Source: Cyanodermella asteris
Lineage: Eukaryota > Ascomycota > Lecanoromycetes > Ostropales > Stictidaceae
Length of the DNA: 64,000 nt
Assembly (NCBI GenBank): GCA_900618795.1
Contig: UYJD01000014.1
Location: forward strand, 502,245 to 566,244
Direction: 5' to 3'
Both the position numbers and the translations under genes were made by a program. The number at the start of each line of letters is the position of its first letter. Position 1 is the stretch's first letter. This document shows, one piece after another, positions 40,707-52,500 of this stretch. Below the pieces are notes generated by a model that was not told the DNA's origin, made no database searches, and worked only from the letters and a program-made list of their open reading frames with translations.

Positions 40707-41589
40707 GGTTGGTCGTGCGCCGCAATCAACCTGTGTGTCAGTCGTTTCAATCGACAAATACCGGACCTTGCACGAAGCTAAGTTGGAGCCCGAGTTTTAG
40801 CAAGCAGACGGAGAAGACGGGGTGCAGAATTGTTTCGAGAACTCGTCGGTCCAGCCATGATATAGCTTGTGAGCTACAAGGTTGGTCGGGCTATCATTTT
40901 CACTGCAGAGGCTCTCGGACCAGACAGTTGGATTCGCCCAGAAGTTTTCCAGAAGCACAGGCATCAGCAACCACGTTTCCATGGTCAACGAGGGAACCGC
41001 GCCCAGCGGCAATGAGCTCGATGGTCGAAGCACAGACCCTGGAGGGAGCTTTACCCCGCAAACAGGATCTCTGGATGCTTGTAGACACTAGACAGGGTCG
41101 GGTGGAGATGGAGATGGAGTCGAGTTCGGCGATCTGAGCATTAGACTGTGGGGCACGAAGACGGGGGAAAAACCGGGGCTGAAATGTGGTCCGTGCACGG
41201 CCGCTCGTGGTGCTTCGGGAGGCGGTCGCGGGAGTGAAGCCACCCATCACAGGCGCACGGAACAGGTGGAGAGAGGCTTGCCGAGAGTTACCAAGACGGA
41301 ACATATGTCATTGACGAGGACGTCGCGGCTTCCAAGTTTGGTGTCAACGTCTCTTGCAACAGACCTGCGGGTTCAGCGGTTGCTTCCCAAATGCCAATTG
41401 TAATGCTCGACGGGATCAAGCATTTCAGGAGGAAAGCCAGTCATGAGGAGATGGGTCACAACTCTTGATCATATACTGTGGTGTAAAGTCGGGCTCTCGC
41501 TATCTTGCATGGATCTTGCCTCCCCGACACTCGTTACATGGATTGCTCTGTATGTGCCGTCTCATCAAACGTAGCCAGCCACCTTCTCT
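40707..41589. other. Intergenic, 883 bp
   Basis: Promoter of the rhamnosidase gene and 3' region of the transporter gene. A 134-codon minus frame at 40900-41304 has no recognisable content. No gene is called. Confidence 0.4.
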
Positions 41590-42549
41590 TTAAGCCTGTG
41601 TCGTATCGCTGGGAGTACGTCCAGCTTCCTTCCTGGACAAATCAGCCGCCAGGCCCGAGTGGGCGTGGCCGGCGGAGTCGGGAATGCGAGCGTCAGGTGT
41701 AACACCGACAATCTCATGTGAGCCGACTTGGTCAAAGTGAATCTTGACTCCCTCCGGACCAGTGCCTGTCAGGTGGAGGTACCAGAAAAGGCAGCCAACA
41801 AAGAGGCCTCCGCCGACGATGTTACCGATCAACGACGGAATCATCGACTTCCAGATGTAGTAGCCGACGGTCAGTGGAGGAGGCGCGCCGACGAAGATGC
41901 CGAGAGGGATAAAGAACATGTTGGCGACAACGTGATCGAAGCCGAGACCAACGAATGTCATGATGGGCAGCCAGACAGCGTAGACTTTGGAGACGAGCTC
42001 GCGGGCTTGGATGGATTGCCAGACGGCAAGACAAACCAGCCAATTACAACCGATGCCTCTGAGGAAGATCTGGTGCCACATGGGTGTGACGGCTTTGGTG
42101 TTGGCAAACGTGATTGCTTCTTGCTTGTACAAGCCGCTGCTGAATGTGCCGCCGTAGCCGGTGATGATGGCCATGAAGAAGAGAGACCCAGCGAGGTTGC
42201 CGAGGAATGTCAACACCCAGTGCTGGAGTAGCTGGACGATGCTGATCTTTCGCTGGATGAGTCCCACAGGCATCATCATGAAGCTGCTTGTGCAGAGGTC
42301 CGCACCAGTCAGGACGATCATGGTCAACCCGACCGGGAAAAAGAATGCGCCGATGGTGCGAATAAGACCGGGAGCGTTCTCTTGAAACCATGGTGCCGTC
42401 TGTGTGCTAAGGGCCAGGGCGCAGCCGAAGGAGAGGAGAGGACCAGCGGCGACGGCGTTGAAAAAGATCTTGTCGGGTCTCATGTGAGCCTTCTTGACAG
42501 CGATGCGAGACATGAGCTCAGTGGTCTGAGCTGGGGTGAAGGCGTCCAT
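41590..42549 (-). CDS. Formate/nitrite transporter (FNT) family channel
   Basis: 319 residues, ATG at 42549 (MDAFTPAQTTELMSRIAVKK). Six membrane helices are visible. FNT landmarks: FFNAVAAGPLLSFGCALAL, LTGADLCTSSFMMMP, the central RGIGCNWLVCLAVWQS, GFDHVVANMFFIPLGI and GNIVGGGLFVGCLFWY. The family forms pentameric channels that move formate, nitrite or short monocarboxylates across the plasma membrane. The cytoplasmic tail is polar and Ser/Thr-rich, suggesting control by phosphorylation (inference). No introns. The choice between formate and nitrite cannot be made from sequence alone; no nitrate-assimilation genes are nearby. Confidence 0.93.
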   Translation of the reverse strand: MDAFTPAQTTELMSRIAVKKAHMRPDKIFFNAVAAGPLLSFGCALALSTQTAPWFQENAPGLIRTIGAFFFPVGLTMIVLTGADLCTSSFMMMPVGLIQRKISIVQLLQHWVLTFLGNLAGSLFFMAIITGYGGTFSSGLYKQEAITFANTKAVTPMWHQIFLRGIGCNWLVCLAVWQSIQARELVSKVYAVWLPIMTFVGLGFDHVVANMFFIPLGIFVGAPPPLTVGYYIWKSMIPSLIGNIVGGGLFVGCLFWYLHLTGTGPEGVKIHFDQVGSHEIVGVTPDARIPDSAGHAHSGLAADLSRKEAGRTPSDTTQA

Positions 42550-43785
42550 GATGTCTGATTTCTTGGAGACGACGCCTCGAGTCTAGCTGGACAATGCACA
42601 AAGGCAATGGTGTGGACAAGAGAAAGGCGACGAATAAGCGGTAAAAGAGATGGTCTGGGAAGAGGTCAGCTTACATACAGCTCCCCACCTCAGCGCGCGA
42701 GAACTGAACAGGACCCATGTGAGTGGGTGATGTGGGGAGAGCCAGGACGAGTACGATGCGTGGCCGGAATAGGAAAGCAATGTTTCTGTATCACAGTGGG
42801 ACATGGATGGGGCACTTGTGCGGATCAGATGAAAGCAAGTCGCGATACAGAAGAGCTCAGATTGATCGCAGCAAATCAAGGGCCTCGTCCAAGCTCGATC
42901 AACGTCTCCGTCATGGACGAGATCTGCACCATTGCTGCTGCTTTTCAGAGCTGTCGCGAATGTGAATGGTGAGACGGGGGAGCTTATCGTCTTGCATGGC
43001 CGTACAAAAGATAACGATCATGCACACACTAAGCCGAAACAAGACTGCCGACCATGTCACCAATGTAAGAACGTCAATCTGCAACTCCACGGCTTTCACT
43101 GGGAGCTTGTTCCGTGTGACCCGACGGAAGGCGCAATTCTATTTGCTGCTCTTGACAAAAGCTTCATCTCGTTGCGATGGAGACACGACTTGTGAGGGAT
43201 GATAAGGTGCCTTTTGACCGCTGTACAGTTCGTGAAGTTTGCGATCGATCTCAAAATGGCGTCCGAATGATAGGATTGAAAGACATCGAACGGCCTTGAA
43301 GGACTGCGGATCTGATGCTGCGCCGGTTCCAATGCATCTCTAGCATTCCTATGGGCACCTACACCATCCGAGCCCCTAGCAGGCGAAGACGAAGTTGACT
43401 TTGCGTGACTAGTGCTGGATGGCACGGGGCCGATGAGCCTATATGTAGCACACGACTTCTGGAATCCGTCAGCCGCAGTATTGACAACGCGGCCAAATTA
43501 CTGAAAGTCTTGGAGGGCCAGGATCCGACTCGATGCATGACTGCGCCTATGCCACATGGTTCTACCAGGCGAGATCCGACACCAGAAGCGGCAAGTTCTT
43601 GCTCAAACGCCTCGAATACACCGCAATCGACGAGCTCAAGGGCACTTGATGCACGAGCAGCCTTGAAAGCCGGACGGAACAGACCGTGCGAGCTCTGCTT
43701 CGCATCCACGCCGAGCTATGCAGGGCCGTCGAGGAGAAATCAAGGAACGTGACGACGGCGGACGACCCGCATCGATTCGAACTGA
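42550..43785. other. Intergenic, about 1.24 kb
   Basis: Promoter of the FNT gene and 3' region of the next minus-strand gene. Short frames on both strands only; no gene is seen. Confidence 0.4.
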
Positions 43786-45254
43786 CTATTTCTTCAGTGC
43801 CTTCTCCGGGTTCTTCTCAAAATTCTTGCACCACTTGTCCCAGCTCTTGGCAGCTTTCGACATGACCATCTTGAGGTCATCCTTGACCTCCTGTGTTTCC
43901 CACTGCTCATCTTCCCAGTTACGCGTCGCACCACCGACCTGACTGGGCTCCCAGCCAATCGCCTCTAAAACTGTCGTCTCTGTCGGCGTAGTACCCACTT
44001 CGCGCAAAGGAAAAAGCTTCGGGTCTTTCTCCGCACATCTTGCGGCCAGATATCTGCGCAGGATCTCGAGTCTGGAGGACGGCAGGAAGTGAAGCTGAAG
44101 CTGCTCCTTGGTGTCTTCGTGATGATTTCCCAAGGTCCCGGACTGCGTGGAGGAAGCTAGACGCTTCGTGACGGACCGGGACGTCTTTGCACCTCGAATA
44201 CTCGAGTAAGCCCAAACAGCGTCGATTTCGAGCAAACCTCCGAAAGGCCAAATCAAAGTGGCAAGTAGATCTACGGCCGCAGACACAGGCAAAAGTCCGG
44301 TCGCAATCACAGAGTCCCGTTGTGCCTTACTCTTGGTCCTCATCATCGACTCGATGAACTCCTTCCTCAATTCCTGCTCTCCCCCGGGGAATCCGCTGGC
44401 AAGGCTGGGTGGATAAATCATGTCCAACGCTTCCAGTCCGACCGTACGATGATCGGATGCGTCTTTCCCATCTTCGGTGTGCTTGTCCTCGAGGCTGGCC
44501 CGCGGACTCTTCTCGGTTGAAGCATTGTTTCCAGGCACCCGGCCCAGAAAGTCGAGATCGGCAGAGGTCACGGAGTTAATAGCCCATGAAATGCCCTTGG
44601 TGGCTCTGCTCTTCAGACCCTTCCATGAGGCTAGCTTTGCATCGCTCTGTTTTGCTTCACGGACCTCGGTCTGCCACTTGCGCTGCAGTTTATGTGCTTT
44701 GGCTTCCTTCTCCCCTTCGGCTGGGGCCTGCAATGGTGGAGGCGGAGGCGTGTAGATGAGGAATCGCGCTGGAATCTTTGCTGGATCCACACCTGGGAGA
44801 GTGGGTTTTGGAAACGGTACAAGGTAGCTGTAAGAAGTGATTTAGTATACCTCTATTGCTAAGGCCACTTCACCCGATTGCCCGCGAGCCAACATGCTCG
44901 AGCAAAGACTCACCCTATCAATCGGTGTGGATCTCTTGTATAATGGACTGGATTCGAGAGATCGTCGTCAGGGAAGCTGGCTGACGGATGCTTGGGTGGG
45001 GCTGCAAAGACATGCGCCTGGTTCGGTCGCTGAGGTAGCGGCGGGGCGTACAAGTCCTCGTCCGCATACGGCGGAGGGGCGCCAGAGTGTAGCTGTCCCG
45101 GAACAGCTTGTTGCGCATCTTGCTGGGCATGTTCTGTGTATTTTGCTTTCTCGAGCGTGGACGTTGGGGGCGGTACTTGAGAAGGTGGTGGGTACTGCTC
45201 CTCGATGGGGACATTCGGGTTCACTCCCGCAGGTATCTGGTTATTGGAGGTCAT
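43786..45254 (-). CDS. Conserved unknown protein, Pro-rich N-terminus, two exons
   Basis: Exon 1 44914-45254 (MTSNNQIPAGVNPNVPIEEQ), intron 44828-44913 (86 nt, GTGAGT..CTTACAG), exon 2 43786-44827; 460 residues in a phase-2 join giving RLIGYLVPFPKPTLPGVDPAK. The first 115 residues are Pro/Gln-rich and disordered (PPPYADED resembles a PPxY ubiquitin-ligase-binding motif). Residues 115-150 contain RFLIYTPPPPP. A central stretch LLATLIWPFGGLLEIDAVWAY is hydrophobic and may be membrane-associated. The C-terminus is Lys/Trp-rich (KSWDKWCKNFEKNPEKALKK). I do not recognise a named family; its clean splice structure supports it as real. Confidence 0.75.
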
Positions 45255-45983
45255 CTTGAAACGGTTGAGCTATGCTTGAGTAAATTGATTCCGAGATCAC
45301 TGAGCATAGATATTTCAATTTATCAGCGCGCTCGAAAGCAGCCTGTTGGTGGACGCGTCGGCGGATGACGAGGCGGGGAGCAAGACGTCATATCGCAACG
45401 GCAAACTCGCGGGCGAAGTCAAAGTTAACCTGGCAGCCTGGGGCGCAGCTTCGTTCAACTCGTTCCTGGTTGCCACGTCTATGCGAAGCGATGGCATTAT
45501 TGTGCTATGATCGTCAGCTAAAAATGGACGGTGAATAAGGTGATGGTGCGACCGCGACTGGGATGTGGCTGGCTGACGCCGCGTCCTTGGCTGAAGATCA
45601 TGCTCGTTATGCATCACGACCCAAATTGGCATCATGCTGAGAACATGTTGCCTGATGTCCTCAATAGTCAGGGATCGTTGGTCCTACGGTTCGTTATTTC
45701 ATGTCGTTCCTTCTTCTTCGTCTTCGTCGCCATGTTATGTGGCAGATGACATAGTCGGATGGGACGTGTCGTTGCCTGACCATCTCATTCAAGCACGCCT
45801 TCGAGCATGTATTCCGGTTTCTGTAACCATCTCTTCGGGTGTATCCTCTGGCATGTCTTCGACTAAGTTCTCGAGAATTCACACAACCGCGCTCTCGCCT
45901 CTGTCGTCGCTGATTCTTTCATCTAAAAGAATGGGCCTTGATTAACTGTATGCCGATACCCGTCAGACCTCAGCTCTCTGTAA
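45255..45983. other. Intergenic, 729 bp
   Basis: Promoter of the Pro-rich gene and the 3' end of the HET pseudogene. Nothing else is seen. Confidence 0.4.
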
Positions 45984-48126
45984 TCAAACAAGCATGATCT
46001 CATGTTGACCATCCTCATACTTGTTCAGGTAGCCATCGTCCTCAATATCAGATGAGGACCAAAAGCTTTCGGACCACCTTGTCTCATCACGATGGAGAAC
46101 GAGGACGCCAACCCTCTCATACACGCCCAACCGATGCGGTAAGCGTTTGACTAGAAGTCCGGACATTTCCAGAAGATAGTCTCGACTGCCCAGGTCCGAA
46201 ACGGAGTGCCACGGTCTAATTGCATCCTTCAAAGAGCGCCACGATATCGGAACAAACCAGATCTGTGCGGCGTCCGCGCCTCGGCGATCAAAATGCACGA
46301 GTGCAGAATCGACATGGGCATCCGCGACCACACTGGCCGCAGCAGTGTCGGGTGATATCATGAAATGTTCGTGCTTATGCAAAACGACTCGTCGAACGGG
46401 CAGAGTGCGTTCCAGGTGGTCTGCAACGTATTCGTCCAATTTGAACTGGATGATGGAGACTTTGAGCCTCAAAAAGTCGTCCTCAATTGATCCGAATGGA
46501 CTCTCCGCTGAAGCAGTCACCCCTGCATCGACCACATCACAAATCAGAATGCCACCCAGGTCATCCTCAAACACCACTTGCCTATCGATAGCTGCTCATG
46601 ACCAACTTGGTGCTTGATATTTGTGCTGTTCTTGTAGGTGTCCTGAACTCACATTAAAGTGAGGCCACTCAAGTGTATGCCAAAGCAGCTGCCTTGGTAG
46701 GTCTCTTTTCCACATACCCGCCAGATATTAACCTTCACTTAGGTCACACAGCGCACTCAAAAATTGCGCCACTCCTACAATCGCCATCAATTTGTCAGTG
46801 GGCTGGGTGAGTTTCAGACGGCTGTAATCCAAGGCGACTCGCACCCAGGAACCTCTTTTCAAGCCCGCACGGAACGAATCGGCTTCCTCCTCCACGAACA
46901 ATGCATCCGAGAAGCATGACTGTCCGCACTGCCAAAATATCGAGTTTTCTGCGAAATGAACCGTTCGCGGCGATAGTACAGCTTCCTGAAAGACCCAACC
47001 CCTCATGTTCAGGGGCGCGTGATATACATTGCGAAGCCACGAACCAACCTCTGATAAGACAATGTCTTTAAAGTTTTTCGGGAGCCCAGTCCACCTTGTA
47101 CTCATTTCATGAGGTAGTAAAGTGTCTACAGATCGAGAGAGTAGTCCGCCGTTCGAATCCGACGACGCAGTTGCCGCTAGGTTGACGTAGCCTTGTGAAT
47201 AAACATAGGACATCTTGGGCGCCTCTACCTGCCAATCATGAATCGAGTCTTGGAAAATGCACAATGCATCGACCCAGAGGTAATTCAGCCCCAGCTGCTT
47301 TGAGACCTGCACAGCGTCGCGAAATGTGGGCGGCAGGGAGCTGACAGGCACTCCCCGATACAGCGAAGCATGCGTCTCGCTGGTGAGCCTGATAGGTAAC
47401 TCTTGACCCCAACAGTGACTGAGAGTCGCATAAGCAATGTCAGAAGAAATCTCACTGCTATCAACCACTTTGACACACGGCTGCTCGAGTTCTCCAATCT
47501 CGATCATCCTCGACGGAAACGGTGTCGCTGATTTCGTCGATCGCCGGCCGACTTCGCTCCATATGCGACAGTCGTCATGCTCAAGTTGACATTCTTGCAA
47601 CCACTTCGAGATTGTCTGCAAGCAAGAAGCTTCCGAGGCGTTATCGCTCAACCTCGCCCGCGCAGCTGAATTGATACCTGTGCCAGAAGCTCAGTCCTGG
47701 ATCATGCAGAACGTCACCATGCTAAAATCTTACACGTAAGAGGATGACAGCGGATCTGACAAGTCGCGTGCGGGAACTCGAGGAGAAGATCCCAGGCATC
47801 ATCAATCTGGCAGGATTGTAGCTTCACCTCGCCCGTGCTCAACTCGTCGCCAAAGCGGTTGTCGTGCGCTTCGCGGGCGTTCCATAACAGATTTACACAG
47901 CTGGCAGTCGGTGTACGCGCTGGATCTGAGGTCTGCGTAAAGGTACGGTGACAGCCTGGTGGGAGAATATCTTCTTCACTGAAGCGAGCTCTCAAGGGCC
48001 GACCTCGACATCGATTCGCTTCATAGCCTGGAAGCTACGACGCCCATGGTCCAGCAGGGCAGGGATCTCGATCCAATGGCAGTCCAAAAACATTCTGCAC
48101 GTGTCGCAAAATGGGTCGAGCTTCAT
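45984..48126 (-). pseudogene. HET-domain (heterokaryon incompatibility) pseudogene
   Basis: The start is probably the ATG at 48126 (MKLDPFCDTCRMFLDCHW). A typical Cys motif (TDCQLC) appears in one frame and continues in another (NLLWNAREAHDN), a frameshift. An intron at 47678-47733 (GTAAGA..GGCACAG) leads into the HET core: LSHCWGQELPI, GLNYLWVDALCIFQD, MRGWVFQEAVLSPR. The same frame then stays open to 45984 except for TAA at 46728-46730 (LSEG-stop-YLAGMWKRDLPRQLL) and TGA at 46596-46598 (YQAPSWS-stop-AAID), where the family has Trp. HET proteins trigger cell death on fusion of unlike strains. Three lesions suggest the gene is dead, unless they are assembly errors. Confidence 0.8.
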
Positions 48127-49535
48127 TGTGGTGGGCGGCGCAGTTGGCTTTCATTCTCTCCCACTGCGCAGGGTCCATGGACGTCCCAGCTCGATTGGTG
48201 TAATCGCTTCACTGGGTTGAGTAAGAGCAGCTCTGGCTGGATGCGAGGCATCCTGTAAGATGGAACGAAGGCAATCGTCCAATCGACACCGCATCAATGT
48301 GCGAACAGGTTTGTGCAGTGATCTTGGACCGAGCCCAGAGGAATGCCTATGCAAGTACACAACTGAAACGTTGCAAGCATCCGTGTTGCCGTATCTTTAC
48401 AAGTAAAAGCGATATGACTCGCTGAACGGGCGAGATGTAGCCTCTGAAACAACGCTTATGCGTGCAACGGTGAACTCTCGTTAAAAAAAACAATGCATGG
48501 GTAATAGTTCACGAATGGCGCAGACTCAACACTCCCCCTTTAAGCCCCATCCTGCCTCGAATATCCGACTCGCCACTGCGGAGCCCGTCCCCACAACCAT
48601 GATCACGCCTGCCAAATAATACACTACCTAATATCCACCACGGGCCAACACAACGCCGGCAATCGGCATCGTCATCATCGACCACCAAACACCACATTCT
48701 TCGAGATTGGAAATCAGCGAGACGGCTCTCCCCGCGCGTCAAATGATCAGCAAATGTGAAGGAAGTACTTGGTTCAAAAGGGACACCAAGTGACAGCGAC
48801 GCAGGATGAGAACCAGACGAGGTCCAAGAATCGCTCGTCCCTCGAGAGGAGATACGACTTGCAATAGCACCTTCCAGATGGGATGTAGGAAAGCTGATAC
48901 GCTCGGGCTGAAGTTGTTGCAGGGATCCCATCCATAGGTAATGCGTCAACAAGTAGCTGGATGACTAGGTACGTACTCCAAGTGACATTGCATCTCACGG
49001 CATGAATACGTTTGGCACTCGGAATGAAAAATAGGTCAAGAGTCGATTCAAGTATTTCACTCCCAATCGTCGTGAGAAAAGTGCTTCCCGTCCCGCATCA
49101 TCGTACGTTCGCGTAACCCATTCCACATATTCCTCCCAGACTCCCTGCGATACGATCCGGCTGCTCCATCTCCTGGGAGCAACAGTCTCGCTCCTGCTTG
49201 CAAGCTCCTAGACCCTTTCCCTGCCGAAAGTATGCCGACCTGGCCATTCTCGAGACACCAAGAAAAGCCGGCAAAAGCAAATTCGCACATCCGTCGCTCG
49301 ATATGCCTTCCCTCCGTACTCAGTCTCTCACAAATAGCGGCGCTGAGACGAGGAAGCCAATGACGCATGTACACAAACAGAAAAGGCGCTCAAGACGAGC
49401 AATGGCCAACTCATGTCGGGACAATTAAACACATAAGTAGTGAAAGCACATACAGAGAAGCAAAAGAGCACGCCATTCTCCTTCAGATGCCTTTCGTCCG
49501 CTTCAAAACGGGTGGCTCCCCTTTCCCTCTCATTC
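48127..49535. other. Intergenic, about 1.4 kb
   Basis: Upstream of the HET pseudogene and downstream of the formin gene. A 147-codon minus frame at 48509-48952 and a hydrophobic stretch in a neighbouring frame are not enough for a call. Confidence 0.4.
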
Positions 49536-52500
49536 TTAGTCGTCTTCAATCTCCACGGGTCTCTCTTTTGTTCCATCTTCTTCCTGTTCTGGTTCTTTGA
49601 TGACAGGCAAAGAGTGCTCTCCAGAACCAGAGTTGGCGTTGGCTGCGCCGTCGGCCTGATCAACACTGTTCCCCTGGCCAGTCCTGCGCCTGGCTCTGCG
49701 ACGAGCTCGTTCTTCTTCGTTGTTCTCTCTTCGTCTCCGCACGCGAAGTGTGCTGTCTCCCTCTCCGTCACCGTCCCCGCGAAGACCTTGTAACAAACTC
49801 GCAGCACGGTCGGCGATATCTTCGCCTTCCGACACGGGCTCTTTCTCGGCCGGAGCGACAGGTGGTGGGCTGAGAAGACTGGACTCACTAAGCCCAGGGC
49901 TTGTCGCACCCTCGGTGTCGTCATTGGGATCGGACAGCTCAGGCACTTTCTGACCACTTGCAACGCGGATGTCATGCTTGTTCTTGAGGCGGGCACGGCG
50001 CCTACGTTCGCGTTGATCTTTGGTCTGCGGCGCGGCAGCGCGCAGCTTGTCGAGGAGCGAGTCCATAGCGCCAGTCCCGGCGGGACTCGAAGGAGCATCG
50101 CTGCCCTCGCCCCCTGTGGCAGCATTCAACCTGTTGCCCGCTCGCTTGCGTGCCATGCTGGCTTCGTTGCGCCTGCGTTGGTCCTCTAGCTGGAGGTTCT
50201 TTTCCTTGCTCTTCTTCCATTCCGTCACAAAGACAGCTAGCTTGTTGAAGAAGTCACGACGCGCGTTCTCGTCAGTGTGGTCTTCACCATAGAATGTCAT
50301 GATATCGTTGTAAGTACGAATCATCTCCTCGAGATACAGTTGCATTTGCTCGGCCTTGCGACGGGCGTCTTTCATGCAACGGGTTACCACTTGGGCGACA
50401 CGGTCCTGAGGGTGGAACTTCTTCGGGTCGCTCAGATTGCCGTTGTCGAGCGATTGCTGTGTGTATTTGATGCTGTCGATGTACTTCTTGGCGTTCAATG
50501 ACAGCTGCTCGACGTTCAGCTTCTGTGCAATAATCACACCATTGATTTCATCGACAAAGCCTTCCCATTCGGGATATTGAGTTCGCACGATGCGCTCAAC
50601 CATGTCGGCAAACGTGGATTCATTTCGTTCGTCCTTGACCATCGCCAGCCGTGACAATGAGCTCAACTTGAAACCGGAAGCCTGCTTGTTCGCGTCGTTC
50701 ATGTAGTTACCGATGTCAAGAATCAAGCCTAAAACGTTCATGAGGGAAACAGAATCGCGCAGTGACTCGGAGACGTTTACGACCTCTCGCAAAGACTTTG
50801 AAATCTCATCGTACTCTCTCTCATAAGACTTCGTCAGCGCCAAAGCCCGCATTCTCGCTTTCCAGTAGTGATGGAGCTCGTAGGCGGTGTGCAAATAGAT
50901 CTGGTCTTCTCGAGTAAGCTCTTCGGGATCTTGCTCGCTCTTAGAGTTCATCGCATCTGGACCCGTCCAATCTTTGCTGTACGGAGCCATGAGCTTGGAC
51001 GTGTTGTCGGGGATGATGCAAAGATCGTCGTGTTGCAAAAAGTCCATCACAACTTCGTTGTTCAATACCTCGTGGTCACAGTGGATGATCATTCGAATGA
51101 CATTACCAATCGAAATCTGAGAAAACTTGGCCAACGCGATGTGGTATTTTTTGCGCAGGTCTGACGAGATGATCTGCTTTTTGTCGTCCTTGATGTCGCG
51201 CTTCGCGCCAATGATTTTTGCTTCTTTGGCCAGGAATAGCTTTTCGACTTCGTCGAGGACACCCTTTCGGTGCAGTTCGAGATATTTCGCTTCCTTGTCT
51301 GCTGTGGTTGGGGTATGTGCAGCCCAGACTGTGACCTGTGGCGTATCGACCTTCTCCCAATGCAACGCCTTGAGCTTTTTCTTCGGTCTGATGAAAGGCA
51401 TGCTGACCACACCTGTCAAACCGGCCGGTTCGTGCCTCGGTAACCAGCCACCGCTCATCTGACCTGGCATTGGCGGCGCTCCTGGAGGAAGTGGTGGCGG
51501 CGGAGGTGCCAAGCCTGCTGCGAGGACATCCGGGTCGTAGTACCCAAGCATCATTCCCGGCGCTGGCGGTGCGTCTGGTATCGCCACCGCCTTGCCGTTG
51601 ATCAGCATGCCAGGGGGCGGTGGGGGAGGCATCATACCCATACCGGGCATGGGTGGAGGCGGCGGCGGCGGCGGCGGGACGCCAGCGACAAGTTGTCCCG
51701 GTATGGGAGGCGGAGGAGGTGGTGGCGGAGGCGTTGCGAAGGTCCCTGGCATGGGCAGAGGCGGAGGGGCTGATGCGTCTCCGCCTGTAGAGGCTTCCAC
51801 AGGCGTGTCCACAGAGGTTCCTGGAATAGGCTGCGCGGCAGATGACTCCACTGCATCATCAACAGGCGTCTTGGGGCTCTCAGACTCTAGGCTGGTATGC
51901 GAAGGACCGGTCGTAACCCCCTCGTCCTCCTCGACATCACTTGCTTCGACTTTCTGGGCCTTGCTGCGAAGTTCGGACAGGAATGCGTTCTGCTGCTTTG
52001 GATCAAGCTTAGGCCTAGAAAGCTCGACCATCTTGGGTTTCTCGTAGATGGTGGCTTCCTCGTCTTCAGGAATGGTGATGTCTGCCAGGGTTGTTTCCCG
52101 CTTGTCACCAACAGGCTTGCGACGGACCGTTGATCCAACCATGCTGTTGGCGAACTCCTGGCGAAGCTCCCTAGGAACTGACATATCGGCGGCAGCCTCT
52201 TCTTCGCCTCCGTCCATCTCTTCTCGCAATTCGCGGAGCTTCTCGGACGGCGCAACTTGCTGCCAAACTTTGCCCTCCAATTTGGCCTGCGTTTTGGAAC
52301 GCTCGAGCTGGATCTCAAGACGCTCCATGAGCTTCTCGCGGTCAAGAATGCCTTTCTGTTCTCCAGCGACCTGTTCTGTGCCAGACTTCTTCGCCGCGGC
52401 TGCTGCCACATCCTGAGCGTCTCGAAGCATGAGGTAAAGTTCTCTGGTTTCAAGCTCCTGTCGCTGGTTCTCCTGAGCACGAATTCTCTGCACTTCAACC

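Noticed and set aside
47141-47160. GTTCGAATCC, resembling a tRNA B box
   Set aside because: It lies inside the HET coding sequence, with no A box or cloverleaf around it. No tRNA was found elsewhere.
48509-48952. 147-codon minus-strand frame and a hydrophobic stretch in the adjacent frame
   Set aside because: The hydrophobic piece resembles the end of a transporter but is short, interrupted by a stop and not extended upstream.
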